DNA of 64,000 nucleotides from Halomarina salina (GCF_023074835.1 NZ_JALLGW010000002.1:372001-436000); one strand, 5' to 3'; shown: positions 26,123-34,271, counted from the first letter of the stretch. Notes: a model not told the origin generated them from the letters alone. Numbers and translations are program-made.

Positions 26123-26569
26123 ATGATCGGCGAACTTTCGCACGTGACGCTGCTCGTCGAGGACCTCGACGAGGCGCTCGCGTACTACACCGACGTACTG
26201 GGCTTCGTCAAGCGCGACGATGTCGATATGGGCGAGATGGGCCGCTGGCTGACCGTCTCGCCCGGCGAACAGGAGCTCCCGCAGTTCTCGTTGATGGAAC
26301 CGGAGACGGACGAACAGCGCGAGCGCGTCGGCGCGCAGGTCCCCGGCTACGTGGCGTTCGTTCTCGGCACCGACGACTGCCGGGCGGAGTACGAGCGACT
26401 GACCGAGGCGGGCGTCGAGTTCGGTGGCGAACCCGAGGACAACCCGTGGGGCGTCGAGGCGCAGTTCACGGACCGCTACGGGAACGTGTTCGACCTCGTC
26501 GAACCTCACGAGATGGACGAGGAGGCGATGGCGGCCCTCACCGAGGGCGCAGACCCCACCGCTGACTGA
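26123..26569 (+). CDS. VOC/glyoxalase-fold protein, copy 2
   Basis: 148 aa, same fold as the preceding gene: HVTLLVEDLDEALAYYTDVLGF, MGRWLTVSPGEQ, and the terminal DRYGNVFDLVEP carrying the second glutamate ligand. It has an acidic C-terminal tail (about 133-148) missing from copy 1. A TATA-like gcatattca is about 35 bases upstream. Tandem duplication with divergence; substrate unknown. Confidence 0.83.
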   Translation: MIGELSHVTLLVEDLDEALAYYTDVLGFVKRDDVDMGEMGRWLTVSPGEQELPQFSLMEPETDEQRERVGAQVPGYVAFVLGTDDCRAEYERLTEAGVEFGGEPEDNPWGVEAQFTDRYGNVFDLVEPHEMDEEAMAALTEGADPTAD

Positions 26570-26584
26570 CCGCTCGTTCCCCCC

Positions 26585-26887
26585 TCACTCCCGTTTTTCG
26601 TCGCCCGAGTCGCTCGACTCGACGCACTCGGCGAGCCACGCCCGTTGCTCTCGGACCCCCCGCTTTCCAGCCTCGCTCAGCGAGTAGACGTCCTCCAGTC
26701 CGTCGACCCGGCGCTCGACGTGCCCCGACGATTCGAGCGCCGAGAGCCGGTCGTAGAACCGCTTCGAGTCGAGGCGACTGTCGTAGTGGCGTTCGAGCCG
26801 TCGCTTCAGTTCGGGACCACGCGCCTCGCCGAGAGCGAGGAGGGCCGCGCACATGTCCCGCCGGGTGCCGGATTCCAGCCAGCGCAT
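26585..26887 (-). CDS. PadR-like winged-helix regulator
   Basis: 100 aa. ELKRRLERHYDSRLDSKRFYDRLSALESSGHVERRVDG has the helix-turn-helix plus wing of small PadR/MarR-like regulators, followed by YSLSEAGKRGVREQ. There is no ligand domain. It would bind DNA as a dimer. ATG at 26887 chosen; the long in-frame extension upstream is antisense to the next gene. Its target is unknown; it sits convergent to the tandem glyoxalase genes. Confidence 0.75.
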   Translation of the reverse strand: MRWLESGTRRDMCAALLALGEARGPELKRRLERHYDSRLDSKRFYDRLSALESSGHVERRVDGLEDVYSLSEAGKRGVREQRAWLAECVESSDSGDEKRE

Positions 26888-27007
26888 GCCCGGAGGTGTG
26901 TCGCGGGGGACTCGGCCGTTGTGGTTCGAGGTCCATCGCGGCCCCGACTCCCGTCGGCCGCGAGCCGGAACCGACAGAGACGACGGGACGGCGCCCGAAC
27001 CGGTGGT

Positions 27008-27322
27008 ATGACCGACGCCGACGCGTCCGACGAATCCGACACGACCGACCACGCCGACACCGCCGAGTCCGACGGCATCACCGCTCGCTACCGCGAGACC
27101 GACGGCGAGCGGGTGCTGTCGTTCGAGTTCGAGGGTCGCACCGCCGCCGTCGCCCAGAACGTCGAGGGGTACGCTATGCTGAAAGTGCGCCCGACGCCGG
27201 ACGGCGACGAACTGGAGCGGTACTACGGGTTCGACATGGCGCTCGACCACGCCGCGGAACTGCTCGGCGTCGCGGTGGACGACCTGCCGGTTCCCGACGC
27301 GGCGGCCGACATGGGGATGTAG
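27008..27322 (+). CDS. Acidic haloarchaeal hypothetical protein
   Basis: 104 aa. Residues 1-22 are an Asp/Ser/Thr tail, residues about 24-70 look like a small antiparallel sheet (ITARYRETDGERVLSF, then VAQNVEGYAMLKVRP), and a helix follows. I recognise no named family with certainty. ATG at 27008; divergent from the PadR-like regulator with 120 bases between. Confidence 0.7.
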   Translation: MTDADASDESDTTDHADTAESDGITARYRETDGERVLSFEFEGRTAAVAQNVEGYAMLKVRPTPDGDELERYYGFDMALDHAAELLGVAVDDLPVPDAAADMGM

Positions 27323-27608
27323 GGCGAGTCTGACCGGTCGCTCGCCCCGGACGAGTCACGCCCGTCCGGACCAGCAGGAACAGTCCGGTGAGCGACCAGC
27401 AGGCGACGCCGAGGTGGTTGTTCGCGCGCGGGAGGCGAGAGAACCGTCTGGAGAACTGTCCGGCTCCGGACGGTACCCGCACGACCGGTTCATCTACGTC
27501 GTCTGTTAACACTTTGCAGTTTCCTGCAGAACATCGTAAACCGGCCGGTCGTGCGCGCTCGCGGGCACTCACGGCAGACATATACCTCGCAACCGACTAC
27601 GTGGACAC

Positions 27609-28778
27609 ATGTCAGAGGTACGTATCGCGGGCGTCGGACTGACGCCGTTCGGGCGGACGCCCGACCGCACGGGCCGAGACCTCTTCGCCGAGGCCGGCCT
27701 GGCCGCACTCGACGACGCGGGCGTCGCACCGCCGACCGTCGAGCACCTGTTCTTCGGGAACTTCATGGGGGAACTGGCGGAACACCAGGGCCATCAGGGA
27801 CCGCTGATGGCCGAGGCCGTGGGCGTGAACGCGCCCGCGACGCGCTTCGAGACGGCCTGTGCCTCCTCGGGCGTCGCCGTCCGCGAGGCGGTCAAGACCG
27901 TCCGCAACGGCGAGGCCGACGTCGTCCTCGTCGGCGGGATGGAGCGCATGACCAACATGGGGACCGCCGGGGCGACCGACGGCCTCTCCATCGCCGCGGA
28001 CGACCTCTACGAGATTCGGGCCGGGATGACCTTCCCCGCCGCGTACGCCCTGATGGCGCAGGCGTACTTCGACGAGTACGGCGGCGGCGTCGAGGACCTC
28101 GCACATATCGCGGTGAAGAACCACGACAACGCCTTGCCCAACGAGTACGCCCAGTACCGCAACGCCATCACCGTCGAACAGGCGCTCGACGCGCCGCGTA
28201 TCGCCGACCCACTCGGCCTGTTCGACTCCTGTCCCATCTCCGATGGCGCGAGCGCGGCCGTCCTCGTCAGCGACGAGTACGCCGAACGCGAGGGTCTCGA
28301 CGCGCCAGTCTCCATCACCGGCAGCGGGCAGGGCGGGGACAAACTCGCGCTCCACGACCGCGAGTGGCTCGCTCGCTCGCCCGCGACGGAGAGCGCGGCC
28401 GAGATGGCCTACGACGACGCCGGAATCGGTCCGGACGACGTCGAACTCGCGGAGGTGCACGACTGCTTCACCATCGCCGAGGTGCTCGCCATCGAGGCGC
28501 TCGGGTTCTACGAGTACGGGGAGGGCATCGATGCCGCCCGCGACGGCGAGACGACCCGCGACGGTCCTCTCCCGGTGAACGTCTCGGGCGGCCTGAAGGC
28601 GAAGGGTCACCCCGTCGGCGCGACGGGCGTCGCACAGATCGCCTCGCTGACGAAGCTCCTCGAAGGGAGACACCCGCGCTCGCCGGACCTCGACGACCCG
28701 CGCGTCGGACTGGCGCACAACGCGGGCGGCACCGTCGCCAGCGCGACGGTCCACGTCCTGGAGGTGAGCGACCGATGA
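27609..28778 (+). CDS. Thiolase family protein (SCP-x type acetyl-CoA acyltransferase)
   Basis: 389 aa. The acylated cysteine is Cys84 in TACASSG. HDCFTIAE and GGLKAKGHPVGATG supply the active-site histidines, while the last motif is AHNAGGTVAS, without the second cysteine of classical degradative thiolases, as in the archaeal/SCP-x group. It cleaves or condenses acyl-CoA thioesters. A TATA-like catatacc lies about 27-31 bases before the ATG. The stop overlaps the start of an OB-fold zinc protein by four bases, so the two are co-translated. Confidence 0.9.
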   Translation: MSEVRIAGVGLTPFGRTPDRTGRDLFAEAGLAALDDAGVAPPTVEHLFFGNFMGELAEHQGHQGPLMAEAVGVNAPATRFETACASSGVAVREAVKTVRNGEADVVLVGGMERMTNMGTAGATDGLSIAADDLYEIRAGMTFPAAYALMAQAYFDEYGGGVEDLAHIAVKNHDNALPNEYAQYRNAITVEQALDAPRIADPLGLFDSCPISDGASAAVLVSDEYAEREGLDAPVSITGSGQGGDKLALHDREWLARSPATESAAEMAYDDAGIGPDDVELAEVHDCFTIAEVLAIEALGFYEYGEGIDAARDGETTRDGPLPVNVSGGLKAKGHPVGATGVAQIASLTKLLEGRHPRSPDLDDPRVGLAHNAGGTVASATVHVLEVSDR

Positions 28779-29170
28779 GCGGTGAGGAGGCCGAGGCCCC
28801 GCGCGAGGACGGTTACGACGACCTGCTCGACGCCATCGAGGACGGGTCGGGCTACTACCTCTCGTGTCCGAACGGCCACGGGTCGCTGCCGCCGCGGCGG
28901 GTCTGCCCCCACTGCGGGTCGCAGGACCTCGACCAGAAGCCACTCCCCGAATCGGGCACCGTAGAGACGTTCACCGTCGTCCGCGTCGCCACGCCGCAGT
29001 TCGCGGACGACGCGCCGTACGTCACCGCCGTCGTCGACTTCGGCGAGGTCCGACTGACCGGTATCGTCGACGCCCCCATCGACAGCGTGTCCGTCGGGAT
29101 GACCGTCGGTGTCGGCGTGGGACACTCGAAGCCGACCGGCGACCGGATGCTGACGCTGGACCCGCGGTAA
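28775..29170 (+). CDS. Zn-ribbon OB-fold (DUF35) partner of thiolase
   Basis: 131 aa. The N-terminal part has cysteine/histidine zinc ligands (SCPNGHG, then CPHCGSQDL), followed by an OB-fold (about 65-131). DUF35 proteins sit in complexes with archaeal thiolases, shuttling the CoA substrate. The ATG at 28775 overlaps the thiolase stop by four bases. No HMG-CoA synthase gene is adjacent, so this pair is more likely catabolic or a free acetyl-CoA acyltransferase than part of the HMGS complex. Confidence 0.88.
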   Translation: MSGEEAEAPREDGYDDLLDAIEDGSGYYLSCPNGHGSLPPRRVCPHCGSQDLDQKPLPESGTVETFTVVRVATPQFADDAPYVTAVVDFGEVRLTGIVDAPIDSVSVGMTVGVGVGHSKPTGDRMLTLDPR

Positions 29171-29215
29171 GCCGCGACGGTAGTTCGTTCAGAACCGCAC
29201 TGACTCAGCCGAAAG

Positions 29216-29230
29216 ACTCGTGCCGCGAGT
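29216..29230. repeat. Island hairpin repeat R1
   Basis: actcg-tgccg-cgagt, a 5-base-arm hairpin with loop tgccg, 46 bases after the DUF35 stop codon. The same loop and closing arm recur at 30117-30133, 30751-30764, 31906-31922 and 32536-32550. Confidence 0.5.
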
Positions 29231-29347
29231 GTGTCACCGGGATTAGACGTTACTAGATAGAAAGTGTCAATTTCGTGAACAACTTCCATAGTAATGTCAG
29301 CCTTTTACGACCGACCATATCGTCGTTCTACGAGCTATGGGTAGATT

Positions 29348-30052
29348 ATGCGGCTGATAGTCACCGCGTCAGTGACACAACCGACACTACGTCAGGCGCT
29401 TCAAGATGTCCCCTCCACGCGAATCATCATCGAACAAGTGGAGACCGAATACTCTGGAGAGCGAACACTCACCTTCTGGGTCGAATCAGACGACTTCGCG
29501 GCATTTGAAACCGCGATGAGCGACGACCCAACGGTGACCGACGTCGAGTGTCTCACGACGTTCAGCGACCGGCGACTGTATCGGGCAACGCAGGTCGGGG
29601 AGGGACGGGCCAAGAGCCTCTATTCGGCGCTCACAACATCTGGGGGCGACCTTCAGAGTGTGATTGGCACCGCCACAGGGTGGGAGTATCGGGTGGCGTT
29701 TCCGGATAGTGGTGGCTTGTCACGACTCCGAGACATATGCGAAGAGTTCGGCCTCGACTTCACCCTCCTTCAGAAGTACCAACAGACAGTACACCTCGAT
29801 AGAATATCAAGCGCTGCGAATCAGGAGGTTCCTCCTGATCTCGGGTTAACACCCACCCAACGAGAGACGCTACTTCGCGCCGTTGACCAAGGGTACTATG
29901 CCATTCCTCGGGAAATCAGCCTCGTCGAACTCGCCTCCCAGTTGGGTGTATCCGACCAAGCGGTCACCGAACGACTTCGTCGAGCGATTGTCGCCTTGAC
30001 GACGAATGCATTCCTCCTAGCAGAGCAGGAATCGACGCCACACGATGACTAG
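29348..30052 (+). CDS. Bat-like HTH-10 transcriptional regulator
   Basis: 234 aa. Residues about 165-225 form the HTH_10 domain of the bacterio-opsin activator family: LTPTQRETLLRAVDQGYY followed by ELASQLGVSDQAVTERLRRA. The N-terminal 150 residues resemble the Bat-type sensory domain found with it. These regulators are abundant in haloarchaea and often control redox, light or oxygen responses. TATA-like ccatatcg at 29316 is about 30 bases upstream. Codon use and G+C (near 53 %) are lower than flanking genes, consistent with recent acquisition. Confidence 0.83.
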   Translation: MRLIVTASVTQPTLRQALQDVPSTRIIIEQVETEYSGERTLTFWVESDDFAAFETAMSDDPTVTDVECLTTFSDRRLYRATQVGEGRAKSLYSALTTSGGDLQSVIGTATGWEYRVAFPDSGGLSRLRDICEEFGLDFTLLQKYQQTVHLDRISSAANQEVPPDLGLTPTQRETLLRAVDQGYYAIPREISLVELASQLGVSDQAVTERLRRAIVALTTNAFLLAEQESTPHDD

Positions 30053-30116
30053 GTACTGAGCAGCAACGTGCGAGTAAAAGCGGCACCCTCTGAGTGTGTC
30101 GAACGACCCGAGGGGG

Positions 30117-30133
30117 GACGCGTGCCGCGAGTC
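30117..30133. repeat. Island hairpin repeat R2
   Basis: gacgcg-tgccg-cgagtc, following the HTH gene by about 65 bases. It is identical over all 17 bases to the copy at 31906-31922. A preceding segment (ctctgagtgtgtcgaacg, 30088-30105) is a diverged form of the left half seen in the other copies. Confidence 0.55.
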
Positions 30134-30240
30134 GTTCAGCCGACAGTTCGACAATGAATCCGGAATGGGCAGAGTGTCTGACGTTTGTATCAGATAGCAA
30201 CGGCAAGCAACATACTTTATGGCAGCCATCCGCCAGTGGA

Positions 30241-30385
30241 TAGTGGACTTACTCACACCGCTGCTAACTGCATGGGGACGACAGTGACGGTGGAAGCGGT
30301 TCCCGGGACGCTCCGGGTGAGTGAGTCCGGCCACGCGGCAGCGACCGTGTGCCTCTGACGACCTCGACCTGCTGTCGCGTGGCCC
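30241..30385 (+). ncRNA. Structured RNA-like element, copy A
   Basis: About 145 bases, paralogous to 30511-30658. A TATA-like catactttat (30211-30220) ends about 21 bases before the conserved start. Predicted pairing: P1 30245-30256 with 30317-30328 (12 pairs, one G-U); P2 30257-30262 with 30295-30300 (accgct/agcggt); P3 30302-30306 with 30313-30317 region (cccgg/ccggg); P4 30331-30341 with 30372-30382 (11 pairs, one G-U). Short reading frames in it are not conserved between copies. No known RNA family recognised; function unknown. Confidence 0.6.
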
Positions 30386-30510
30386 TTGCTCTCGACACCG
30401 AGGGTGCCAGAGGGAGAGCGCCTACGAGATATCAATAACGACACATTTGTCAGACGTTTCTATTACTGGAAACTTACACGAGTTTTTATTATCCCTGCGC
30501 TGTCAGTCGA

Positions 30511-30658
30511 TTGTGGACTCGCTCACACCGCTCGCAAGAGGATGGGGACGAGAACGAAGGTGGAAGCGGTTCCCGGCACGCTCCGGGTGAGCGGGTCCAG
30601 CCACGTGACAGCCGACGTGTGCCTCTGACAGCCCGTTTAGTGCTGTCCCGTGGCCTTC
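30511..30658 (+). ncRNA. Structured RNA-like element, copy B
   Basis: Second copy, same order of elements. TATA-like tttttatta (30483-30491) is about 26 bases before the shared start when measured centre to start. P1 is 30515-30526 with 30587-30598, P2 30527-30532 with 30565-30570, P4 30601-30611 with 30643-30653 (one mismatch). In P1 an A-U pair of copy A (30251/30322) is a G-C pair here (30521/30592), a compensatory double change, and two other pairs change between canonical and wobble. This supports selection on RNA structure. Confidence 0.6.
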
Positions 30659-30725
30659 AATTCACTAAGGAGACGCAGACATATTAGATGTGTACCTGGC
30701 TTGTAAAGTCATCCGCTCGGTGCAA

Positions 30726-30764
30726 GACTCACGCTCTGAGTCTATCGATAGACCTGTGCCGCGT
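30726..30764. repeat. Island repeat R3 with perfect palindrome
   Basis: Contains acgctctgagtctatcgatagac, whose end gtctatcgatagac (30740-30753 region) is a perfect 14-base palindrome, followed by ctgtgccgcg. Nearly identical to 32508-32550. It lies between RNA-like copy B and the hydrolase gene. Confidence 0.55.
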
Positions 30765-30929
30765 GTATATCAAACCGAACGAGGGTCGAGGTAGTAGTCG
30801 GGTTTGTGAACGTCCAACTTTACATCCCTTTCCAGAAACTCATCCGCATCAGCAGAATATGATAACGCGAATAGCTTGGATTTTGACTAAGTATTTATAC
30901 ATACAGGCACCAGATGGTTGGCTGTCATT

Positions 30930-31733
30930 ATGGCCCGAATAGACGTTGATGATGGAGTACAACTGTTCGTTCAGGACTGGGGCTCGGGAACACCCATCGT
31001 GTTCGTTCATGGGTGGCCACTGAGCCACCGGATGTTCGAATATCAGTACATCCGGCTTCCGAGGGAGGGCGTCCGGTGTATCGGTATCGACCTCCGTGGC
31101 TACGGCCAGTCGAGCAAACCATGGAGTGAGTACGACTTCGACCTGTTCGCCGACGACCTCAAAGCGGTCCTCGACGAGCTCGATGTAGCGGATGTCACGC
31201 TCGCAGGCTTCTCGATGGGTGGAGGTGTGGTCACCCGGTACATGAGTCGCCACGACGAAGAGCACGTGGCGAAGTTGGCGCTGCTTGGCGCTGCGAGCCC
31301 CGTTCTGGCCAAGAAACCCGACTTTCCGGATGGTGTCGACGAGACCGCATTCGTGGACCTCGCACAGGGTTGTTACGAGGACCGGGCGAAGGTGAGCAGT
31401 GACTTTGCCGATTCGATGTTTCACTCCGCACCGAGTCCCGAGTTGAAGGAGTGGCTCCAGAACATGAGCATGGAATCCTCACCACAGGCCATGGCTGATT
31501 CGATCGAAGCGGTCGGCGAGATGGACCTTCGGTCCGACCTCGCGGACATCTCCGTGCCGACGCTCATCTGTCACGGTGTGCACGACGAGGCCTGCCCGTT
31601 CGAGCTGACGGCCGAGAAGCTCCACGAGGGCATCGAGAACACGGAACTCGTCCGCTTCGAGGAGAGCAGCCACGCACTCTTCTACGAGGAGAAAGAGAAA
31701 CTGAATCAGGAGCTGGTGAACTTCAGTACGTGA
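30930..31733 (+). CDS. Alpha/beta hydrolase (haloperoxidase/esterase-like)
   Basis: 267 aa alpha/beta hydrolase. HGWPLSHRMFE supplies the oxyanion region, the nucleophile is Ser95 in GFSMGGG, the acid lies in HGVHDEACPF, and the base in EESSHALFYEE. This is the layout of non-heme chloroperoxidase-like esterases. Substrate unknown. TATA-like tatttatac at 30889-30898 is about 32 bases before the ATG. The gene belongs to the lower-G+C island and is flanked on both sides by copies of the island repeat. Confidence 0.87.
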   Translation: MARIDVDDGVQLFVQDWGSGTPIVFVHGWPLSHRMFEYQYIRLPREGVRCIGIDLRGYGQSSKPWSEYDFDLFADDLKAVLDELDVADVTLAGFSMGGGVVTRYMSRHDEEHVAKLALLGAASPVLAKKPDFPDGVDETAFVDLAQGCYEDRAKVSSDFADSMFHSAPSPELKEWLQNMSMESSPQAMADSIEAVGEMDLRSDLADISVPTLICHGVHDEACPFELTAEKLHEGIENTELVRFEESSHALFYEEKEKLNQELVNFST

Positions 31734-31868
31734 CTCCAACCGACTGTCCCAGCCCCCTCGCTCTCCCATCTTCGGCCGACTGCTGTACGATGTTGTTGGC
31801 ACGGGGGTTTCTATGCCGCCATCCTGCTCACTGGCGGCACACCGGCATCGGCCTCCTCACCTCACTCT

Positions 31869-31922
31869 GACAGACCCACGCTCTGCGTCTCTCGAACGGA
31901 CGAGTGACGCGTGCCGCGAGTC
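31869..31922. repeat. Island hairpin repeat R4
   Basis: gacagacccacgctctgcgtctctcg... ending in gacgcg-tgccg-cgagtc (31906-31922), the same 17 bases as R2. It lies midway between the hydrolase stop and the lipoprotein start. Confidence 0.55.
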
Positions 31923-31969
31923 TAACACTTTCACAGAACACACTTACTAATCGTTGACTGAGTCGTAGT

Positions 31970-32485
31970 ATGAATCGCCGCGTTCTCCTCTCATCGCTTG
32001 GCGTGTGTGCCACAGCGAGCCTCGCTGGGTGCTCGTCACTGCTCGACGACCCAACGGGAGGTATTGACGGAGGCGCTCCCCCTGCAGGAACGCTTCAGTT
32101 CATCAACGACGGCGACCGATCCTACACCATCGAGGTGGCTGTCGTCGACGTCGGGACAGACTCTACCATCACCAGCGAGGAGCACGTCGTCACCGGAGAA
32201 GTACCGACGCGATTCCCACCCGAGCAGCGGACGCTCGTGGTCACAAAAACGATAGAATCCGACCAGCGACGAGCGTTCCCAAACACGTTCACCGAGCCGG
32301 TGACGTACGTGCTCGAATGCACGCTGAGCGACTCGGTTCCGTGGGCAGAGCCGGAATCGCACCTGTTCAATCCTGCTCCGGCCAACTACGATTATGGGTA
32401 TATCGCCAGAGCGCGTGTCTCGGAGTCTAATACGCTCAGTCTCGGTAGTCGCTCGACTGACGACCTTGGTCCCTTCGAGAAGTGA
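31970..32485 (+). CDS. Small haloarchaeal lipoprotein
   Basis: 171 aa. The leader is RRVLLSSLGVCATASLAGC, with lipobox L-A-G-C and acceptor Cys at residue 21; RR followed by VLL may allow Tat export. The mature part (about 35-165) is beta-rich and contains LQFINDGDRSYTIEVAVVD, resembling the Ig-like exported domains common in haloarchaeal lipoproteins. Function unknown. Within the lower-G+C island, flanked by repeats R4 and R5. Confidence 0.8.
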   Translation: MNRRVLLSSLGVCATASLAGCSSLLDDPTGGIDGGAPPAGTLQFINDGDRSYTIEVAVVDVGTDSTITSEEHVVTGEVPTRFPPEQRTLVVTKTIESDQRRAFPNTFTEPVTYVLECTLSDSVPWAEPESHLFNPAPANYDYGYIARARVSESNTLSLGSRSTDDLGPFEK

Positions 32486-32507
32486 CATCCACCCGTGCAG
32501 CCCTTTG

Positions 32508-32550
32508 ATAGACCCATGCTCTGAGCCTATCGATAGACCTGTGCCGTGAG
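32508..32550. repeat. Island repeat R5
   Basis: gatagacccatgctctgagcctatcgatagacctgtgccgtgag in two segments: the left half matches R3 (cgctctgag.ctatcgatagacctgtgcc) nearly base for base, and the right end is a variant of the tgccg-cgagt arm. It starts 22 bases after the lipoprotein stop. Confidence 0.55.
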
Positions 32551-32600
32551 TAAATCAGCAGGGGAGTCGAGACCGACGGAGGGGAGGAATAGAAGTCGAC

Positions 32601-33077
32601 TTACAGCCAGTCACGAAGGTGGGTGACTTCCTGGACCGGTGGTGACCCGACGACGATGCATCGTTCGTCGATGTCCGTGGAGACGACGGAGCCAGCTGCC
32701 ACGACTGCATTCGGTCCGATTTCGACACCGGGAGCGATTACAGCGCCTGCACCGACGAACGCCCCGTCGTGGAGAATAATTCGCTCGAACACATCGTCGC
32801 GGAGTTCCATACCGTCTTCACCGAGATCGTGCGTGACCCCCACGATACTGCAGTTTGGACCGACCTGTACTTCGTCACCGATCTCGGCGTTTTCGACGAA
32901 ACAGCCTGCGTTGATGTCAACGCTATCGCCCACGTGGCACTTCTTGAGCGATGTCCGCTCGTAGATGCCACAGTCGTCTCCTACCGTGGAGTCATGAACG
33001 GTCACGTATTCACGAACCATCGATTCACCGATTTCAGACTCTACGACCCGTGTCGAGTCGTCAACATCACGTGCCAT
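32601..33077 (-). CDS. Hexapeptide-repeat acyltransferase
   Basis: 158 aa left-handed beta-helix protein built from repeated I/V-G-x4 units (for example VGDDCGIYERTSLKKCHVG and IGDEVQVGPNCSIVGVTHD, then GAFVGAGAVIAPGVEIG). The end, GSVVSTDIDERCIVVGSPP, is the usual acyltransferase cap. Likely a sugar O- or N-acyltransferase of the WbbJ/LpxA-like group; substrate unknown. Lower G+C than the flanking chromosome; marks the right part of the island. Confidence 0.83.
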   Translation of the reverse strand: MARDVDDSTRVVESEIGESMVREYVTVHDSTVGDDCGIYERTSLKKCHVGDSVDINAGCFVENAEIGDEVQVGPNCSIVGVTHDLGEDGMELRDDVFERIILHDGAFVGAGAVIAPGVEIGPNAVVAAGSVVSTDIDERCIVVGSPPVQEVTHLRDWL

Positions 33078-33163
33078 ACACTTGACGCAAATTCCCTCCG
33101 CTAATCAGTACCGGTTACTCACTGCTGATAGCCGAGAACGCTGTTCACCCTCGACGCTGCCGT

Positions 33164-34120
33164 TCAGGCCTCGACGTACTCCAGGTCGTCCACGTCCTCG
33201 CCGCGGACCACGGCGACGAACTCGCCGGGGTGTTCGTAGTGAGGCAGGAGCAGAGCGTCGTCGAACACGACGAGTCGGGCGTCCGCGGCCTCGGCCAGGT
33301 CGTGCCCGCGTTCGACCGGGAGCATGTCGGTGGCGTTCCGTCCCCAGACGAGCGTGACGGGGATATCCAGGTCGGCGAGCGTCGCCTCCAGGTCGGCGTC
33401 CGAGTCGAGGAAGCCGCCGACGAACGACGCGGGCGCGAACCGCGCGCCGGGCTGGTGGGCCAACTGCCAGCGGTACTCCGTCCACTCCGGGTCGGCGTGG
33501 CTGGTGTCGTAGAAGCCGTGGTCGGCCTGGAAGTACTGTAACGAGCGCTTGCTCGCCAGCAGGTTGAACAGGCCCTCGCCGACGAGCGGTGCGCGCAGCA
33601 GCGACCGGAGCCACGTGCGCCGCCCCGGTACCGTCGTCGTCGTGGGGCTGACGAGGACGAGTTCGCGCACGTCGAGGTCGCCCTCCGCCACCGAACGAGC
33701 GACGTACGCCGAGGAAAGCGACGACCCGACGACGGTGGCGTCCTCGCTGGTGTCTCGCAGGAAGTCGGCGACGAACGTCTCGTACAGCGACGCGGAGTAC
33801 ATCAGCGGTGGCCGGTCCGAGAGGCCGAACCCCGGCAGGTCGGGTGCGAGGACGTGGTACTCCTCGGCCAGCGCGTCGAACACCGGGACGAACTCGGCCG
33901 ACGAGGCGGCGGCGTTGACGCCGTGGAACAGGACGAGGTCCGGGTCGTCCGGGTCGCCCGCCTCGGTGTACGAGACGTCGAACCCGCGCCAGCGGTACGT
34001 CTGGGTCGCTCGGCCCAGCGGCGTGTGCGGCGTCGACGCCCGGTCCGACAGCAGTCGGTTGGCGACGGCTGTCCCCCCGAGGCCGGCGACCGCACCGACG
34101 AGAAGCTTACGAATGCGCAT
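33164..34120 (-). CDS. Alpha/beta hydrolase with N-terminal membrane segment
   Basis: 318 aa. A hydrophobic N-terminal helix (about 5-21) may be a membrane anchor or signal. The hydrolase core has LFHGVNAAASSAEF, the nucleophile in VGSSLSSAYV, LVWGRNATDMLPVERGHDL with the acid, and a late HYEHPGEF carrying the histidine. Esterase or epoxide-hydrolase-like; substrate unknown. G+C returns to about 68 % here, so it lies outside the island. Confidence 0.82.
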   Translation of the reverse strand: MRIRKLLVGAVAGLGGTAVANRLLSDRASTPHTPLGRATQTYRWRGFDVSYTEAGDPDDPDLVLFHGVNAAASSAEFVPVFDALAEEYHVLAPDLPGFGLSDRPPLMYSASLYETFVADFLRDTSEDATVVGSSLSSAYVARSVAEGDLDVRELVLVSPTTTTVPGRRTWLRSLLRAPLVGEGLFNLLASKRSLQYFQADHGFYDTSHADPEWTEYRWQLAHQPGARFAPASFVGGFLDSDADLEATLADLDIPVTLVWGRNATDMLPVERGHDLAEAADARLVVFDDALLLPHYEHPGEFVAVVRGEDVDDLEYVEA

Positions 34121-34271
34121 GGTCTCCGTAGGACGGTCGGGCGCTTAATCCCTGTCCACGCGGTGTCAGTTCCCTCGCCGCACGTGACCGTCTCGCTCGC
34201 TCCGACGTCGCCTCGACCCAGGTCGCCTCGGCCGAGTCTTCTCAGTCGAAGCCACCTCGACCGTACTCGCC

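Larger units (their letters stand above)
30053..30929. other. 877-base gap without protein gene
   Basis: Holds repeat R2, the two RNA-like elements, repeat R3 and an AT-rich hydrolase promoter. I see no credible protein-coding gene: the open frames present are short, basic, shadow each other and are not shared between the two RNA-like copies in frame. Confidence 0.6.

Noticed and set aside
30053-30929. RNA-like copies considered as an insertion sequence or MITE
   Set aside because: No terminal inverted repeats or target duplications enclose them, and changes between copies keep RNA pairing, which favours an RNA gene.
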